64,000 nucleotides of DNA, from NCBI RefSeq assembly GCF_004135975.1, contig NZ_CP026538.1, positions 1,178,001 to 1,242,000 on the forward strand, in the 5' to 3' direction. Origin of the DNA: Solidesulfovibrio carbinolicus (GTDB lineage: Bacteria; Desulfobacterota; Desulfovibrionia; Desulfovibrionales; Desulfovibrionaceae). The notes under the pieces were generated by a model. It saw only the letters and a list, made by a program, of their open reading frames with translations. It was not told the origin of the DNA and ran no database searches. Each line of letters starts with the position of its first letter. Position 1 is the stretch's first letter. The position numbers and the translations under genes were made by a program. This document shows positions 8,614-16,995 of the stretch, in pieces.

Positions 8614-9492
8614 ATGACCTCGCTTTTTTCCAAGACGATTTCCCTGCGCAAGGAACTCAAGATCTCCGACGCGGAGTTCGCGCAATTGCGGGATTTCATC
8701 TACGCCCAGTCCGGTATTTATGTGGCCGACAACCGCAAGTACCTGGTGGAAAACCGCCTGGCCACCCGGATCAAGGAGCTCAACCTCAAGAGCTTCGCCG
8801 AGTACCATGCTTTTCTCCAGTACGACGCCGGGCGGCGTCAGGAGCTCAATCGGCTTTTTGAGGTGATCACCACCAACGAGACGAGCTTCTACCGCAACCC
8901 GCCCCAGCTCAAGGTCTTCCAGGACATGGTGCTCAAGGACGTGCTGGACAAGCTCAAGGCCCAGCGCCAAAAGCGCCTGCGCATCTGGTCGGCCGGCTGC
9001 TCCACCGGCGAGGAGCCCTACACCATCGCCATCATCCTCCACGAGGTGCTGCGCGCCGAGCTGCCCGCCTGGGATATACGCATCACGGCCAACGACCTTT
9101 CGGAGGCCGTGCTGGCCCAGGCCCGGGAGGCCGTCTACAGCGACTACAGCCTGCGCACCACGCCAAAAGAGATCGTGGCCCGCTATTTCACCCCGGACGG
9201 CGCGAACTTCAAGCTCAAGCCCGAGGTCAAGCGGCTGGTGAGCTTCGGGCAGATCAACTTGAGCGACCGGATGCAGCTCAAGCGCGTGGAGCGTTCCCAC
9301 ATCGTGTTTTGCCGCAACGTCATCATTTATTTTGATGACGAGATGAAAAAAAACGTCATTACCGCCTTTTACGACAATCTGCTGCCCGGCGGCCAGCTGC
9401 TCATCGGCCATTCCGAGTCGCTGCACAACATTTCCCGGGCTTTTCGTCCCAAGCATTACCCCGGGGCCATCATCTACAGCAAAGAGGAGTAG
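8614..9492 (+). CDS. cheR: Chemotaxis receptor methyltransferase CheR
   Basis: The protein has 292 residues. An N-terminal alpha-helical CheR domain (ISDAEFAQLRDFIYAQSGIY) precedes a SAM-dependent methyltransferase domain. Visible motifs include TTNETSFYRNP, the SAM-binding loop IWSAGCSTGEEPYTIAI, ITANDLSEAVLAQAR and the late CRNVIIYFDDE motif typical of the family. CheR methylates glutamates on chemoreceptors and opposes CheB. The gene starts 3 bases after the HEAT-protein stop, with GGAGCG upstream. There are no TPR repeats or other fusions. Length and motifs match stand-alone CheR. Confidence 0.96.
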   Translation: MTSLFSKTISLRKELKISDAEFAQLRDFIYAQSGIYVADNRKYLVENRLATRIKELNLKSFAEYHAFLQYDAGRRQELNRLFEVITTNETSFYRNPPQLKVFQDMVLKDVLDKLKAQRQKRLRIWSAGCSTGEEPYTIAIILHEVLRAELPAWDIRITANDLSEAVLAQAREAVYSDYSLRTTPKEIVARYFTPDGANFKLKPEVKRLVSFGQINLSDRMQLKRVERSHIVFCRNVIIYFDDEMKKNVITAFYDNLLPGGQLLIGHSESLHNISRAFRPKHYPGAIIYSKEE

Positions 9493-9537
9493 TGGGCACA
9501 TGACGTTTTGGGCGGCCGCGCGGTCGCGGGAGTCGCG

Positions 9538-10302
9538 GTGGCCCGGATACTGGCGGTAGCCAACCAGAAGGGCGGGGTCGGCAAGACCACCACGGCCTTG
9601 TCCCTGGCCGGGGCCCTGGCCTTGGCCGGCCGGCGGGTGCTGGTCATGGACCTGGACCCGCATGGCTGCGCCTCGGCCCATCTGGGCGTGTTTCCCGAGG
9701 GCCTGGCCGCTTCGGCGGCGGACCTGTTTTTGGCCCAGGAGGCCGGGCAGGCCCCCTGGGACAAGGTGATCCGGCAACCGGGCAGCGGCCTGTTCGATCT
9801 GGCCCCGAGCTGCCCCCGGCTGGCGGACCTGGACCTGGACCTCAAGGACCGCAAGGGCAAGGGCATCGTGCTGCGACAGGCGCTGGAATCGGGACCGGGC
9901 TACGACCACGTGTTGCTGGACTGTCCGCCGCATACCGGGGTGGTGCTGGTCAACGCCCTGGTGGCGGCCGATTTGCTTATCATCCCGATTCAGACGGATT
10001 TTTTGGCCCTGCACGGCGTGCGCCACCTGTTTGACACCATGCGGGCCCTCAACCGGGTGCTGCCCAGGCCCATCGCCTACCGGGCCCTGGCCACCATGTT
10101 CGACCGGCGGGCCAAGGCCTGCCTGCGGGTGCTGGCGCTACTTCGCGACAAATTCGGAGAACGCATGTTTCAAACGGTCATCGGCCTCGACACCAAGTTC
10201 CGGGAGGCCAGCGCCGCCGGCAAGGTGGTTCAGGAACTGGCCCCGGATTGCCGGGGCGCGGGCGAATATGCCCGTCTTGCCGAGGAGGTCGCGGCCCTGT
10301 GA
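9538..10302 (+). CDS. ParA/MinD-type ATPase of the chemotaxis operon
   Basis: I choose GTG 9538, preceded by GCGGGAG, giving 254 residues that begin directly with ARILAVANQKGGVGKTT. This is the deviant Walker A of the ParA family, with the signature Lys in KGGVGKTT. LVMDLDPHG and DHVLLDCPPHTG follow as switch and Walker B elements. ParA ATPases form ATP-dependent dimers that bind DNA nonspecifically and position cargo. No parB or chromosome-partition partner is adjacent; the gene is embedded between cheR and cheW, overlapping cheW by 4 bp. That context suggests a ParC-like role in placing chemotaxis arrays, as described in Vibrio and Rhodobacter (established for those systems, inferred here). 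Confidence 0.88.
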   Translation: MARILAVANQKGGVGKTTTALSLAGALALAGRRVLVMDLDPHGCASAHLGVFPEGLAASAADLFLAQEAGQAPWDKVIRQPGSGLFDLAPSCPRLADLDLDLKDRKGKGIVLRQALESGPGYDHVLLDCPPHTGVVLVNALVAADLLIIPIQTDFLALHGVRHLFDTMRALNRVLPRPIAYRALATMFDRRAKACLRVLALLRDKFGERMFQTVIGLDTKFREASAAGKVVQELAPDCRGAGEYARLAEEVAAL

Positions 10303-10994
10303 GTCCGAGCCTGGAGCAGTATTTCGAGCAGTCCGTGCTGTTGCCGGAGCAGGGCGGGGGCACGTTTTCCGAGGCCGAACGGGCCTTTCTCTCCCGCTAC
10401 ATGGGAGATGATTTCGAGGCCGCCCTGGCCCGGTCCGGGCTGTCCCGGCCGGCGGCGGTGGTGACGGTCAGCGGGGAACCCGCGCCGGACCCCGCGCCGG
10501 GCGACGGCAGAGAGTCGGCCGACGTCGAGGACGCCGCCGCCCTGGAAGCCGCCCTGGCCGAGGCCCGGGAACTCAAGCTCGTGGGCTTCACCGTGGCCGG
10601 CCAGGAACTGGCCGTGCCCATCGCCCAGGTCCAGGAGGTGCTGCGGGCCATGCCGCTGACCCGCCTGCCGGCCGCGCCGGCCCACATTGCCGGCGTGACC
10701 AACCTGCGGGGCCGGGTGGCTCCCATGGTCGATCTGGCGCGCATCATGGATCTGTGCGGCGATTGCGCCGAGCAGCGGTTCGTCATCGTCTGCCGCTGCC
10801 GGGGAATGCTCGTGGGACTGTTGGTGGAAGCCATCAGCACCATGCATCAGGCCTCGGGGGATGATGTGGAGTGGGGTATCGAGGCCCGTGTGGGCGTGGC
10901 CTCGGACATGGTGCTCGGTTTGCTGAAGGTCGGCGAGCGCCTGGTGAAAATCCTCTCCGTTGACAGCCTGTTCCAAAAGGTTTTGAAGAGTTGA
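10299..10994 (+). CDS. cheW: CheW-domain protein with N-terminal extension
   Basis: GTG 10299 overlaps the parA stop by 4 bp and gives 231 residues. The last ~140 residues are a CheW domain (LVGFTVAGQELAVPI, VQEVLRAMPLTRLPAAP, VTNLRGRVAPMVDL), which couples receptors to the CheA kinase. The first ~85 residues are an extra segment, YFEQSVLLPEQGGGTFSEAERAF, followed by a linker rich in Ala, Asp and Pro; standard CheW proteins lack it. Because the gene is translationally coupled to parA, the extension is a candidate docking site for ParA or the HEAT protein. That idea is inference only. Confidence 0.88.
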   Translation: MSPSLEQYFEQSVLLPEQGGGTFSEAERAFLSRYMGDDFEAALARSGLSRPAAVVTVSGEPAPDPAPGDGRESADVEDAAALEAALAEARELKLVGFTVAGQELAVPIAQVQEVLRAMPLTRLPAAPAHIAGVTNLRGRVAPMVDLARIMDLCGDCAEQRFVIVCRCRGMLVGLLVEAISTMHQASGDDVEWGIEARVGVASDMVLGLLKVGERLVKILSVDSLFQKVLKS

Positions 10995-11005
10995 GGAGGG
11001 CAGAG

Positions 11006-11374
11006 ATGCCGAAGCATATTCTGATCGTGGACGATTCCAAGACCGTGCGCAACCTTGTGGCCTTTATCATGCGCAAGGAGGGCTTCAAGGTCACGGCGGC
11101 CGAGGACGGTCTCGACGGCCTGGAGAAGCTCTACACCGACCAGCAGGTCGATCTCATCATTACCGACATCAATATGCCGCGCATGGATGGCATCACTTTT
11201 ATCAAGACCGTCCGTGAGCAGGACCTCTACCGCGACATCCCCATCGTGGTGTTGTCCACCGAAGGCGAGGAACGCGACATCCATGTCGGGCTGTCCATCG
11301 GGGCCAACCTCTATATGGTCAAGCCCGCCCAGCCTGAGATCATGGTGCGCAACGTCAAGATGCTTTTGGGTTAA
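11006..11374 (+). CDS. cheY: Chemotaxis response regulator CheY
   Basis: A single receiver domain of 122 residues from ATG 11006, with GAGGAGG upstream. It carries the acidic pair ILIVDDSKTVR, the phospho-Asp in IITDINMPRMDG, the switch Thr/Ser in VVLSTEGEE and the Lys in MVKPAQPE. Phospho-CheY binds the flagellar switch and alters rotation. It follows cheW by 11 bp and precedes cheA. Other cheY copies elsewhere in the genome are possible, so its being the main motor regulator is not certain. Confidence 0.94.
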   Translation: MPKHILIVDDSKTVRNLVAFIMRKEGFKVTAAEDGLDGLEKLYTDQQVDLIITDINMPRMDGITFIKTVREQDLYRDIPIVVLSTEGEERDIHVGLSIGANLYMVKPAQPEIMVRNVKMLLG

Positions 11375-11413
11375 GACGGCGACCAGACCGAAAAAACGCC
11401 GCGAGGTGCCTTG

Positions 11414-14395
11414 ATGAGCCAGGATTTCATGGATCCGGAATTGTTTGCCGACTTCATCGTCGAAGCCCGGGAGCACCTCGAAACCATCGAGCCCAATCTC
11501 CTTGAGCTGGAACGAAATCCCGGCAACTTGAGCCTTTTAAACGACATCTTCCGGCCCATGCACTCCCTCAAGGGGGCCTCGGGCTTTCTGGGCCTAAACG
11601 CCATCAACGGTCTGGCCCACAAAGCCGAGAACATTCTCGACGAACTGCGCAAGGGCAACATCCCGGTCACTCCCGAAATCATGGATGTCATCCTTTCGGC
11701 CACGGACATCCTGCGCACCATGATCGAGAATCTCGAACAGACCGGGGCCGAAGGCGACGTGGAAACCGCGCCCACCATCGCCCGCATCGCCGCCCTCCTC
11801 GAAGGCGGTCCCCTGCCGACGCCCGAGACGCCGTCCGTCCCCGCCGGCGACTTTCCGGCCGAGGACGCGCCCGCGCCCGGCGGGGTCGCCGCGCCCCCCG
11901 CACCCGAGCCTGAGCCGGCGCTTGAGCCCGAGTCCGAAGCCGCGCCCGCGCCGCCGGCCGCCATGCCGGCCAAGACCGTCATCCGCATCGAAGATCTGCC
12001 CCCCTTCGTGCCCGACGCCTATCAGCTCACCTCCATAGGCGAAGGCCATATGGCCGATTTCATGGAGGAAGCCCGGGAAATCATTGAGCGCTTAAACGCC
12101 GCCCTGCTTGAACTCGAAGCCACTGGCGACGGACCCAATGAAAGCATCAACGACATTTTCCGCTATTTCCATAACCTCAAGGGCAACAGCGGCATCATCG
12201 GGCACAAGGAATTAAACGGCCTGACCCACGAAGCCGAGACCCTGCTCAACCGTGTGCGCAAGGGCGAGATGATCGCCACCCCGGCCATGGTCGATCTCCT
12301 GCTCGCCGTGGTCGATCAGGTCGAGGCCCTCATCTCCGCCATTGATGTGGGCACCTCCGTGGCCACGCCACTGGACATCCGGCCCCTGGTCGCTCGTCTC
12401 AAGCAGGCCAGCGAAGACGGCTATGTGGCCGATCCCGACGCCCCGGCCCAGCCCGAGGAGCTGGAACCCGAGCCGGAGCCGGAACCCGCGCCGGAACCGG
12501 AACCCGCGCCCGCGCCGGTTCCCCAACCGGCCAAGGACGCGCCGGCCTCGAACACGGCCTATGATCCCGAGGATGTGGCCGTCTTCGAGTCGACCATCGA
12601 ACAGCAGATCACCTACATGACTCAGGCCCTGGCCGGACTGGCCGACGATCCTCAGTCCAAGGAGATGATCGACGGCCTCTACCGGGCCTTGGTCACCATC
12701 CAGAATTCTTCCGGCTACATGGGCCTTTCCGACCTCAAGACCCTGGCCGAGCGCACTGCCGGGCTGGTGGACCAGGGGCGCAAACAGGACCTGCCTTTTG
12801 ATCTGCTCCTCGACATGCTGCGCCAGGAATGCTCCATCCTGGCCGACATGATCGCCGCCGCCCTGCCGAAACTGCGGGCCGCGCCCGCCGCCCCGGCTCC
12901 CGCCGCCCCGGTCGCCGAACCGGCCGCCCAGGCGCAGCCGGCAGAGGCCCCCGAGCCCGCGGCCCAGCCCGAACCCGATATCGTTGCCGCGCCCCAGCCC
13001 GAGCCGGAACCCGTGCCCGAACCTGCGCTTGCGCCCAAGCCCGAACCGGCTCCCGCGCCGAAGCCAACGCCCGCGCCGACGCCCGCGCCCAAGCCCGCGC
13101 CCAAGCCGGCCCCGGCCCCCAAACCCGCGCCCGCGCCCAAGCCCGAAGCCCAGGCCGCCCAGGGCGAGGCCGGCAAGCCCAAGGTGTCCTCCACCATCCG
13201 CGTGGACCACGAAAAGCTTGACCACCTCATGAACCTCATCGGCGAACTCATCATCAACCGCAACCGCTTCGCCATGCTCGCCCGCGCCCTGGAAGAGGGC
13301 AAGACCGAAGGGGCCCACATCGGCCAGCAGCTCACCGAAACCACCTACGCCATGGCCCGCATTTCCGACGATTTGCAGGACACCATCATGAAGGTGCGCA
13401 TGGTGCCGGTGTCCACCGTATTTTCCCGCTTCCCGCGCCTGGTGCGCGACCTGTCGCGCAAGTCCGGCAAGGAAGTGAACCTCGTCACCGAAGGCGAGGA
13501 AACCGAGCTCGACAAGTCCGTGGTCGAGGTCATCGGCGATCCGCTGGTCCACCTCATCCGAAACTCCGTGGACCACGGCATCGAAACCGAGGCCGAACGC
13601 ATCGCCGCCGGCAAGCCGCCCGTCGGGCGGGTCTGGCTGCGCGCCTACCACCGCGGCAACTCCGTGGCCATCGAGATCGAGGACGACGGCAAGGGCATCG
13701 ACCCGGCCAAGATGCGCGAAGTGGCCGTGCGCAAGAATCTCATGAGCCCCGAGGAAGCCAAGGCCCTCGACGACCGCGACGCCATCGACATCATCTTCAT
13801 GCCCGGCTTCTCCTCGGCCGAGACCATCACCGACATCTCCGGCCGGGGTGTGGGCATGGACGTGGTGCGCACCAACATCAAAAACTTGAAAGGCACCGTC
13901 AACGTCACCAGCGAAGTGGGCAAGGGCACCAAGTTCACCCTGGCCCTGCCGCTGACGCTGGCCATTATCGACGCCCTCATGGTCGTCGTCGCCGGCCAGA
14001 CCTACGCCTTGCCGCTGGATTCCGTCTCCGAGACCACCAAGATCGAAGTCAAGCGCATGACCGAGGTCAACAAGCGCAAGGCCGTGACCCTGCGTGGCGA
14101 GGTGCTCGGCATCGTCGAGCTGGCCGAGATCCTGGAGCTGCCCCGCGCCGAGGAATCCCAGGAGATCGTGCCCATCGTCATCCTCCAGGACAACGAACGC
14201 CGCCTGGGGCTCATCGTCGACCGCCTCCTGGAACGCCAGGAGATCGTCATCAAGCCCCTTGGCACGTATCTCTCGGAGTTCGACATGCGCGGCATCTCCG
14301 GAGCCACCATCATGGGCGACGGCTCGGTGGTGCTCATCCTTGATCCCCACGAGATCTATATGATGTCCACCCCCGGCAGCCGCTCCAAGGGCTAG
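11414..14395 (+). CDS. cheA: Chemotaxis histidine kinase CheA, three Hpt-like domains
   Basis: ATG 11414 gives 993 residues, long for CheA. Hpt1 carries His50 in FRPMHSLKG and Hpt2 His253 in FRYFHNLKG. A third Hpt-like domain has YRALVTIQNSSGYMG in the same place, so the phospho-accepting His is replaced by Val427. Between them are long linkers of alternating Pro, Glu, Ala and Lys (about residues 340-375 and 490-590). The core follows: dimerisation helices (LMNLIGELIINRNRF), the ATPase with IRNSVDHGIE, ISGRGVGMDVV, and a C-terminal CheW-like regulatory domain ending in GDGSVVLILDP. CheA autophosphorylates and passes phosphate to CheY and CheB. It is the last gene of the operon. No CheY-binding P2 domain is recognisable. 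Confidence 0.95.
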   Translation: MSQDFMDPELFADFIVEAREHLETIEPNLLELERNPGNLSLLNDIFRPMHSLKGASGFLGLNAINGLAHKAENILDELRKGNIPVTPEIMDVILSATDILRTMIENLEQTGAEGDVETAPTIARIAALLEGGPLPTPETPSVPAGDFPAEDAPAPGGVAAPPAPEPEPALEPESEAAPAPPAAMPAKTVIRIEDLPPFVPDAYQLTSIGEGHMADFMEEAREIIERLNAALLELEATGDGPNESINDIFRYFHNLKGNSGIIGHKELNGLTHEAETLLNRVRKGEMIATPAMVDLLLAVVDQVEALISAIDVGTSVATPLDIRPLVARLKQASEDGYVADPDAPAQPEELEPEPEPEPAPEPEPAPAPVPQPAKDAPASNTAYDPEDVAVFESTIEQQITYMTQALAGLADDPQSKEMIDGLYRALVTIQNSSGYMGLSDLKTLAERTAGLVDQGRKQDLPFDLLLDMLRQECSILADMIAAALPKLRAAPAAPAPAAPVAEPAAQAQPAEAPEPAAQPEPDIVAAPQPEPEPVPEPALAPKPEPAPAPKPTPAPTPAPKPAPKPAPAPKPAPAPKPEAQAAQGEAGKPKVSSTIRVDHEKLDHLMNLIGELIINRNRFAMLARALEEGKTEGAHIGQQLTETTYAMARISDDLQDTIMKVRMVPVSTVFSRFPRLVRDLSRKSGKEVNLVTEGEETELDKSVVEVIGDPLVHLIRNSVDHGIETEAERIAAGKPPVGRVWLRAYHRGNSVAIEIEDDGKGIDPAKMREVAVRKNLMSPEEAKALDDRDAIDIIFMPGFSSAETITDISGRGVGMDVVRTNIKNLKGTVNVTSEVGKGTKFTLALPLTLAIIDALMVVVAGQTYALPLDSVSETTKIEVKRMTEVNKRKAVTLRGEVLGIVELAEILELPRAEESQEIVPIVILQDNERRLGLIVDRLLERQEIVIKPLGTYLSEFDMRGISGATIMGDGSVVLILDPHEIYMMSTPGSRSKG

Positions 14396-14484
14396 CCCGG
14401 CCAGGGCGCTGCCCTGGACCCGGCAGGGCGCTGCCCTGCACCCGCACGGGCGCTGCCCGTGACCCGGCAGGGCGCTGCCCTGCA
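14396..14484 (+). repeat. Four tandem 22-23 bp hairpin repeats
   Basis: Units at 14396-14418, 14419-14440, 14441-14462 and 14463-14484 begin with CCCG and each contains a 7-bp hairpin around a constant GCT loop. The stems are CCAGGGC/GCCCTGG, GCAGGGC/GCCCTGC, CACGGGC/GCCCGTG and GCAGGGC/GCCCTGC. Both arms change together in units 1 and 3, so base pairing appears to be maintained. The array begins right at the cheA stop codon. Confidence 0.85.
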
Positions 14485-14488
14485 CCCG

Positions 14489-14509
14489 CCGGGGGGATAA
14501 TCCCCCCGG
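14489..14509 (+). terminator. G-run/C-run hairpin after cheA
   Basis: CCGGGGGGA pairs with TCCCCCCGG across a TAA loop, followed by ACCCCCTGG. It has no T-run. The same hairpin type recurs after ftsZ, lysE-like, mltG, the aminotransferase and hydG, always in sense orientation. Confidence 0.55.
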
Positions 14510-14654
14510 ACCCCCTGGCCGTCCGTGGCGGGCGGGGGAGCCACAAGCGGGCGGGGTAGGCGCGGAAACGAGGGATAATTCCCTCGGCCTCAGGAGGGCA
14601 TTGGGCGTGGAGAGGTCAGGGAAAGGGGGGGAGCCGGGAAAGTTGCGGTCCGCC

Positions 14655-14683
14655 TTGCCATCAAACCGTCATCGTCCTATCGT
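14655..14683 (+). promoter_or_regulatory. Candidate promoter of the GAK-like cluster
   Basis: TTGCCA (14655-14660), a 17-bp spacer and TATCGT (14678-14683) lie 55 bases upstream of the first gene of the cluster. The -35 matches consensus at 5 of 6 positions and the -10 at 4 of 6. The remaining sequence between the cheA hairpins and this site holds no gene. Confidence 0.5.
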
Positions 14684-14737
14684 AGAGTTGCCGCAAATCG
14701 CCGGCCGCTCAACGGTCGCCGGCCGCAGGAGGACACG

Positions 14738-15301
14738 ATGCACGGATCGCGCAAACGCCGAATCGAAAAGACCCTGCCCCGAGACGAGGTCCCGCGCGCC
14801 CTGGCCGAAGTCGTGGCCCGGGCCGGAGAAGGCTTGCTCGTCATCGACGGGGAAGCCGTCGAACTGGCCGACTGCGCCAGCTTCAAGATTTCCGTCCGCC
14901 ACGGCGGCCCTACCTCCCAACTCAAGGTGACCCTGCGCTATCCCGAGGCCCCGGGCCTCCTGGGCGGCGACTCGCCGGCCAAGGACCGCCCGGATGAGCC
15001 CGTCCCGCACGGCCTGCCGCGCTACAAGGGCCTCAAAAAACGCATGAAGTCCACCTTCCGGGCCATCCGCGACGCCTTGCTGGCCGGCGCGGCCCCGGAT
15101 GCGGGCGTGGCCGCTTCGTTCGTCGCCGACTCGCGCCTCATGACCCGCTATCCCGGCAAGGGCGACGCCTACTACGCCGCCTATGACGCCGAGGTGGACC
15201 GCTTCGAGCAGGCCCAGGCCGCCGGCGACGTCGCCGCCCTGACCGCCTCGGCCGCCGCCCTTGATCGCCTGAAAAAGGAGTGTCACAGCCGCCATGCCTG
15301 A
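14738..15301 (+). CDS. XXXCH-domain protein (GAK-system associated)
   Basis: The product has 187 residues from ATG 14738 with AGGAGGA upstream. It is soluble. The N-terminal third (residues 1-70) looks like a small alpha/beta domain (EGLLVIDGEAVELADCASF). The C-terminal part is helical (YKGLKKRMKSTFRAIRDAL, then a 60-residue helix-rich tail) and ends in KKECHSRHA. That terminal Cys-His is the hallmark after which the XXXCH domain family is named. From memory, this family is annotated as part of the GAK system, found with ATP-grasp, HprK-related and CofD-like proteins; its function is unknown. The gene overlaps the next one by 8 bp, so the two are translationally coupled. The family call rests on the C-terminal motif and the neighbours. 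Confidence 0.7.
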   Translation: MHGSRKRRIEKTLPRDEVPRALAEVVARAGEGLLVIDGEAVELADCASFKISVRHGGPTSQLKVTLRYPEAPGLLGGDSPAKDRPDEPVPHGLPRYKGLKKRMKSTFRAIRDALLAGAAPDAGVAASFVADSRLMTRYPGKGDAYYAAYDAEVDRFEQAQAAGDVAALTASAAALDRLKKECHSRHA

Positions 15302-16460
15302 TTCCCCGATCCAGCCTGAAGCCCGCTGCCTGGAGATCGACCCCGCCGCCCTGGACCCGGCCGTGGGCGAGGAGGACGAAAGCGATTTTCTGCGCATAAA
15401 CGACGTGAGCCTCTCCCCCGAGCAGATTGAGCGCATCGTCTCGCCGGTCCGGGCCTATCCGCGCCAGGAATACGTCCTGGCCGTCCACTGGCACCCCGAA
15501 CACGTGCCCATGGAACTGCTCAAAAAACGTATCGACACGCTCTATCCCAACCGCGTGGACGAACTCATCGTGCCCACCCAGCACAACGTGCTCATGGACT
15601 ACGACGGCTTCCAGGGCGTGGAGGTGGACTGCTATTCCAGCGGATTTAATCGCAAGGTCCAGCTGCTGCTCCATTTTCACGGCCTCGACATGGAGCGGGC
15701 CGACGTGCTCAAGTCCATGCTGCGCCACACCCACCGCTACCGGGCCTCCCAGCTCTTCGAATACCTCGACGCCCTGGTCGAACCGGCCTTCGAGGATCGC
15801 CGCCAGCGCGCCGCCGGCCGCACCAACGCCGAAGAAGAACTCGTCGCCTTCGTGCGCGTCCAGGCCGCCAAGATCAAAAGTCTGATCCTGGCCCACGAGG
15901 CCGAGCTGCCCGACGACGTCTACAAGAACAAGCTCGTGCGCAACTTCCTCGACGCCAAGCGCGCCCGCTACGGCGACCGGCTCATAAATCGCGCCCAGGT
16001 CTACGCCAAGGCGGTCAAGGATCTGGTTAAGGAAGAATTCTCCCTGTCCTATTTCTACCGCGCCACCGAAGTCATCGAAGAAGCCCGGTCCCTTGGGGCC
16101 GGCATCGTCATCCCCCACCCCGAGCAGTTCTGGCCCATTCTCCTGGCCGACTACGACGTGGACGGCATCGAGGTCTGGAACCCCCAGTCCCAGCAGTACA
16201 CCGAGTTTCTGATAAACGTGGTCAATCGCCGCAACCACATGGGTTGGCACGGCAAGCGCCCCATCCTCGTCTTTATGGGCGACGACTGCCACATGAGCGA
16301 AAAGACCCGGCCCCTGGCCGAGCAGGACCCGGAAAAAGCCGCCCGGGAAATCGGCCTCCAGCCGGCTTGGCACGACTTCAGCATCCGCAAGAGCCTCATC
16401 ATCAACGGCATGAGCCGGCGCAAGGTCATCGCCGAATACCGTGACCGGCTCTCCGGCTAG
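15294..16460 (+). CDS. PHP-like metal-dependent hydrolase of the GAK-like cluster
   Basis: ATG 15294 (AAAAAGGAG upstream) gives 388 residues. Metal-ligand-like motifs appear in the order expected for a PHP phosphoesterase-type barrel: LAVHWHPEHVP near residue 65, IVIPHPEQFWPILLADYDVD near 270 followed by IEVWN, and LVFMGDDCHMSEK near 325. The middle (residues about 110-240) is a long helical insert with SSGFNRKVQLLLHFHGL and no domain I recognise. PHP proteins hydrolyse phosphoesters or phosphorylated small molecules; the substrate here is unknown. Coupling to the XXXCH gene suggests a shared pathway or complex. The PHP assignment rests on motif spacing and should be treated as provisional. 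Confidence 0.6.
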   Translation: MPDSPIQPEARCLEIDPAALDPAVGEEDESDFLRINDVSLSPEQIERIVSPVRAYPRQEYVLAVHWHPEHVPMELLKKRIDTLYPNRVDELIVPTQHNVLMDYDGFQGVEVDCYSSGFNRKVQLLLHFHGLDMERADVLKSMLRHTHRYRASQLFEYLDALVEPAFEDRRQRAAGRTNAEEELVAFVRVQAAKIKSLILAHEAELPDDVYKNKLVRNFLDAKRARYGDRLINRAQVYAKAVKDLVKEEFSLSYFYRATEVIEEARSLGAGIVIPHPEQFWPILLADYDVDGIEVWNPQSQQYTEFLINVVNRRNHMGWHGKRPILVFMGDDCHMSEKTRPLAEQDPEKAAREIGLQPAWHDFSIRKSLIINGMSRRKVIAEYRDRLSG

Positions 16461-16595
16461 CTTGGCGCACCCTCGATGCCCTTTCTCTTGATGGAAAAAG
16501 CCATAAACGCTGACGGCCAGTAGGCGCGCCAGACCGTCTGCCGGCCTGCCCCGGATGCGGCCTTTGCCCGGCGCGCCGCGCCAAAGGATCACGAC

Positions 16596-16877
16596 GTGGA
16601 TAAGGAAACGCATTTCAAATACGAATCCACCCAGGACGCCGACACCCTGCGGCGCTATCTCGAAGCCATCACCGCCGGATTCGCCGCCGGCGAACTGCGC
16701 CTGGGCAGCCGCGAAGGCGAGGTGGTGCTGCATCCCTCGGGCATGCTCGGCTTTCTGGTCGAGGCCAAGTCCACGGGCGGGCGCATGAAGCTGCACCTCA
16801 AGTTTTCCTGGCGCGAAACCTCGGCCGAGGACGCCGAGGACGACGCCCTGACCATCGCCCCGGGCGGTCAGTCCTGA
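16596..16877 (+). CDS. amphi-Trp domain protein
   Basis: A 93-residue protein from GTG 16596, with AAAGGA upstream. It contains the sequence pattern of the small amphi-Trp domain: FKYESTQDADTLRRYLEAI, VVLHPSGMLGFLVEAKS and LKFSWRE, with the conserved Trp in the last strand. A short acidic tail follows. From memory, these domains are typically encoded next to XXXCH, ATP-grasp and HprK-related kinase genes (GAK system) and have no known activity. The pattern suggests a beta-sandwich with one amphipathic face that binds a partner protein. It lies 135 bp after the PHP-like gene. Confidence 0.72.
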   Translation: MDKETHFKYESTQDADTLRRYLEAITAGFAAGELRLGSREGEVVLHPSGMLGFLVEAKSTGGRMKLHLKFSWRETSAEDAEDDALTIAPGGQS

Positions 16878-16995
16878 CGCGGCGTTGACTGCGTAGCGTC
16901 AGGCGTCGTGAAAAGATCTATCCGTATGCTCTGTTTCAGGCCGGTTTCGAGAACACTCGGGACGCGGACCTTGGAACAATCCCCTGGGAGCGGTC

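Noticed and set aside
12212-14485. Minus-strand open frame of 757 codons opposite cheA
   Set aside because: cheA on the plus strand is certain. The frame is a Gly/His/Asp-rich shadow without motifs.
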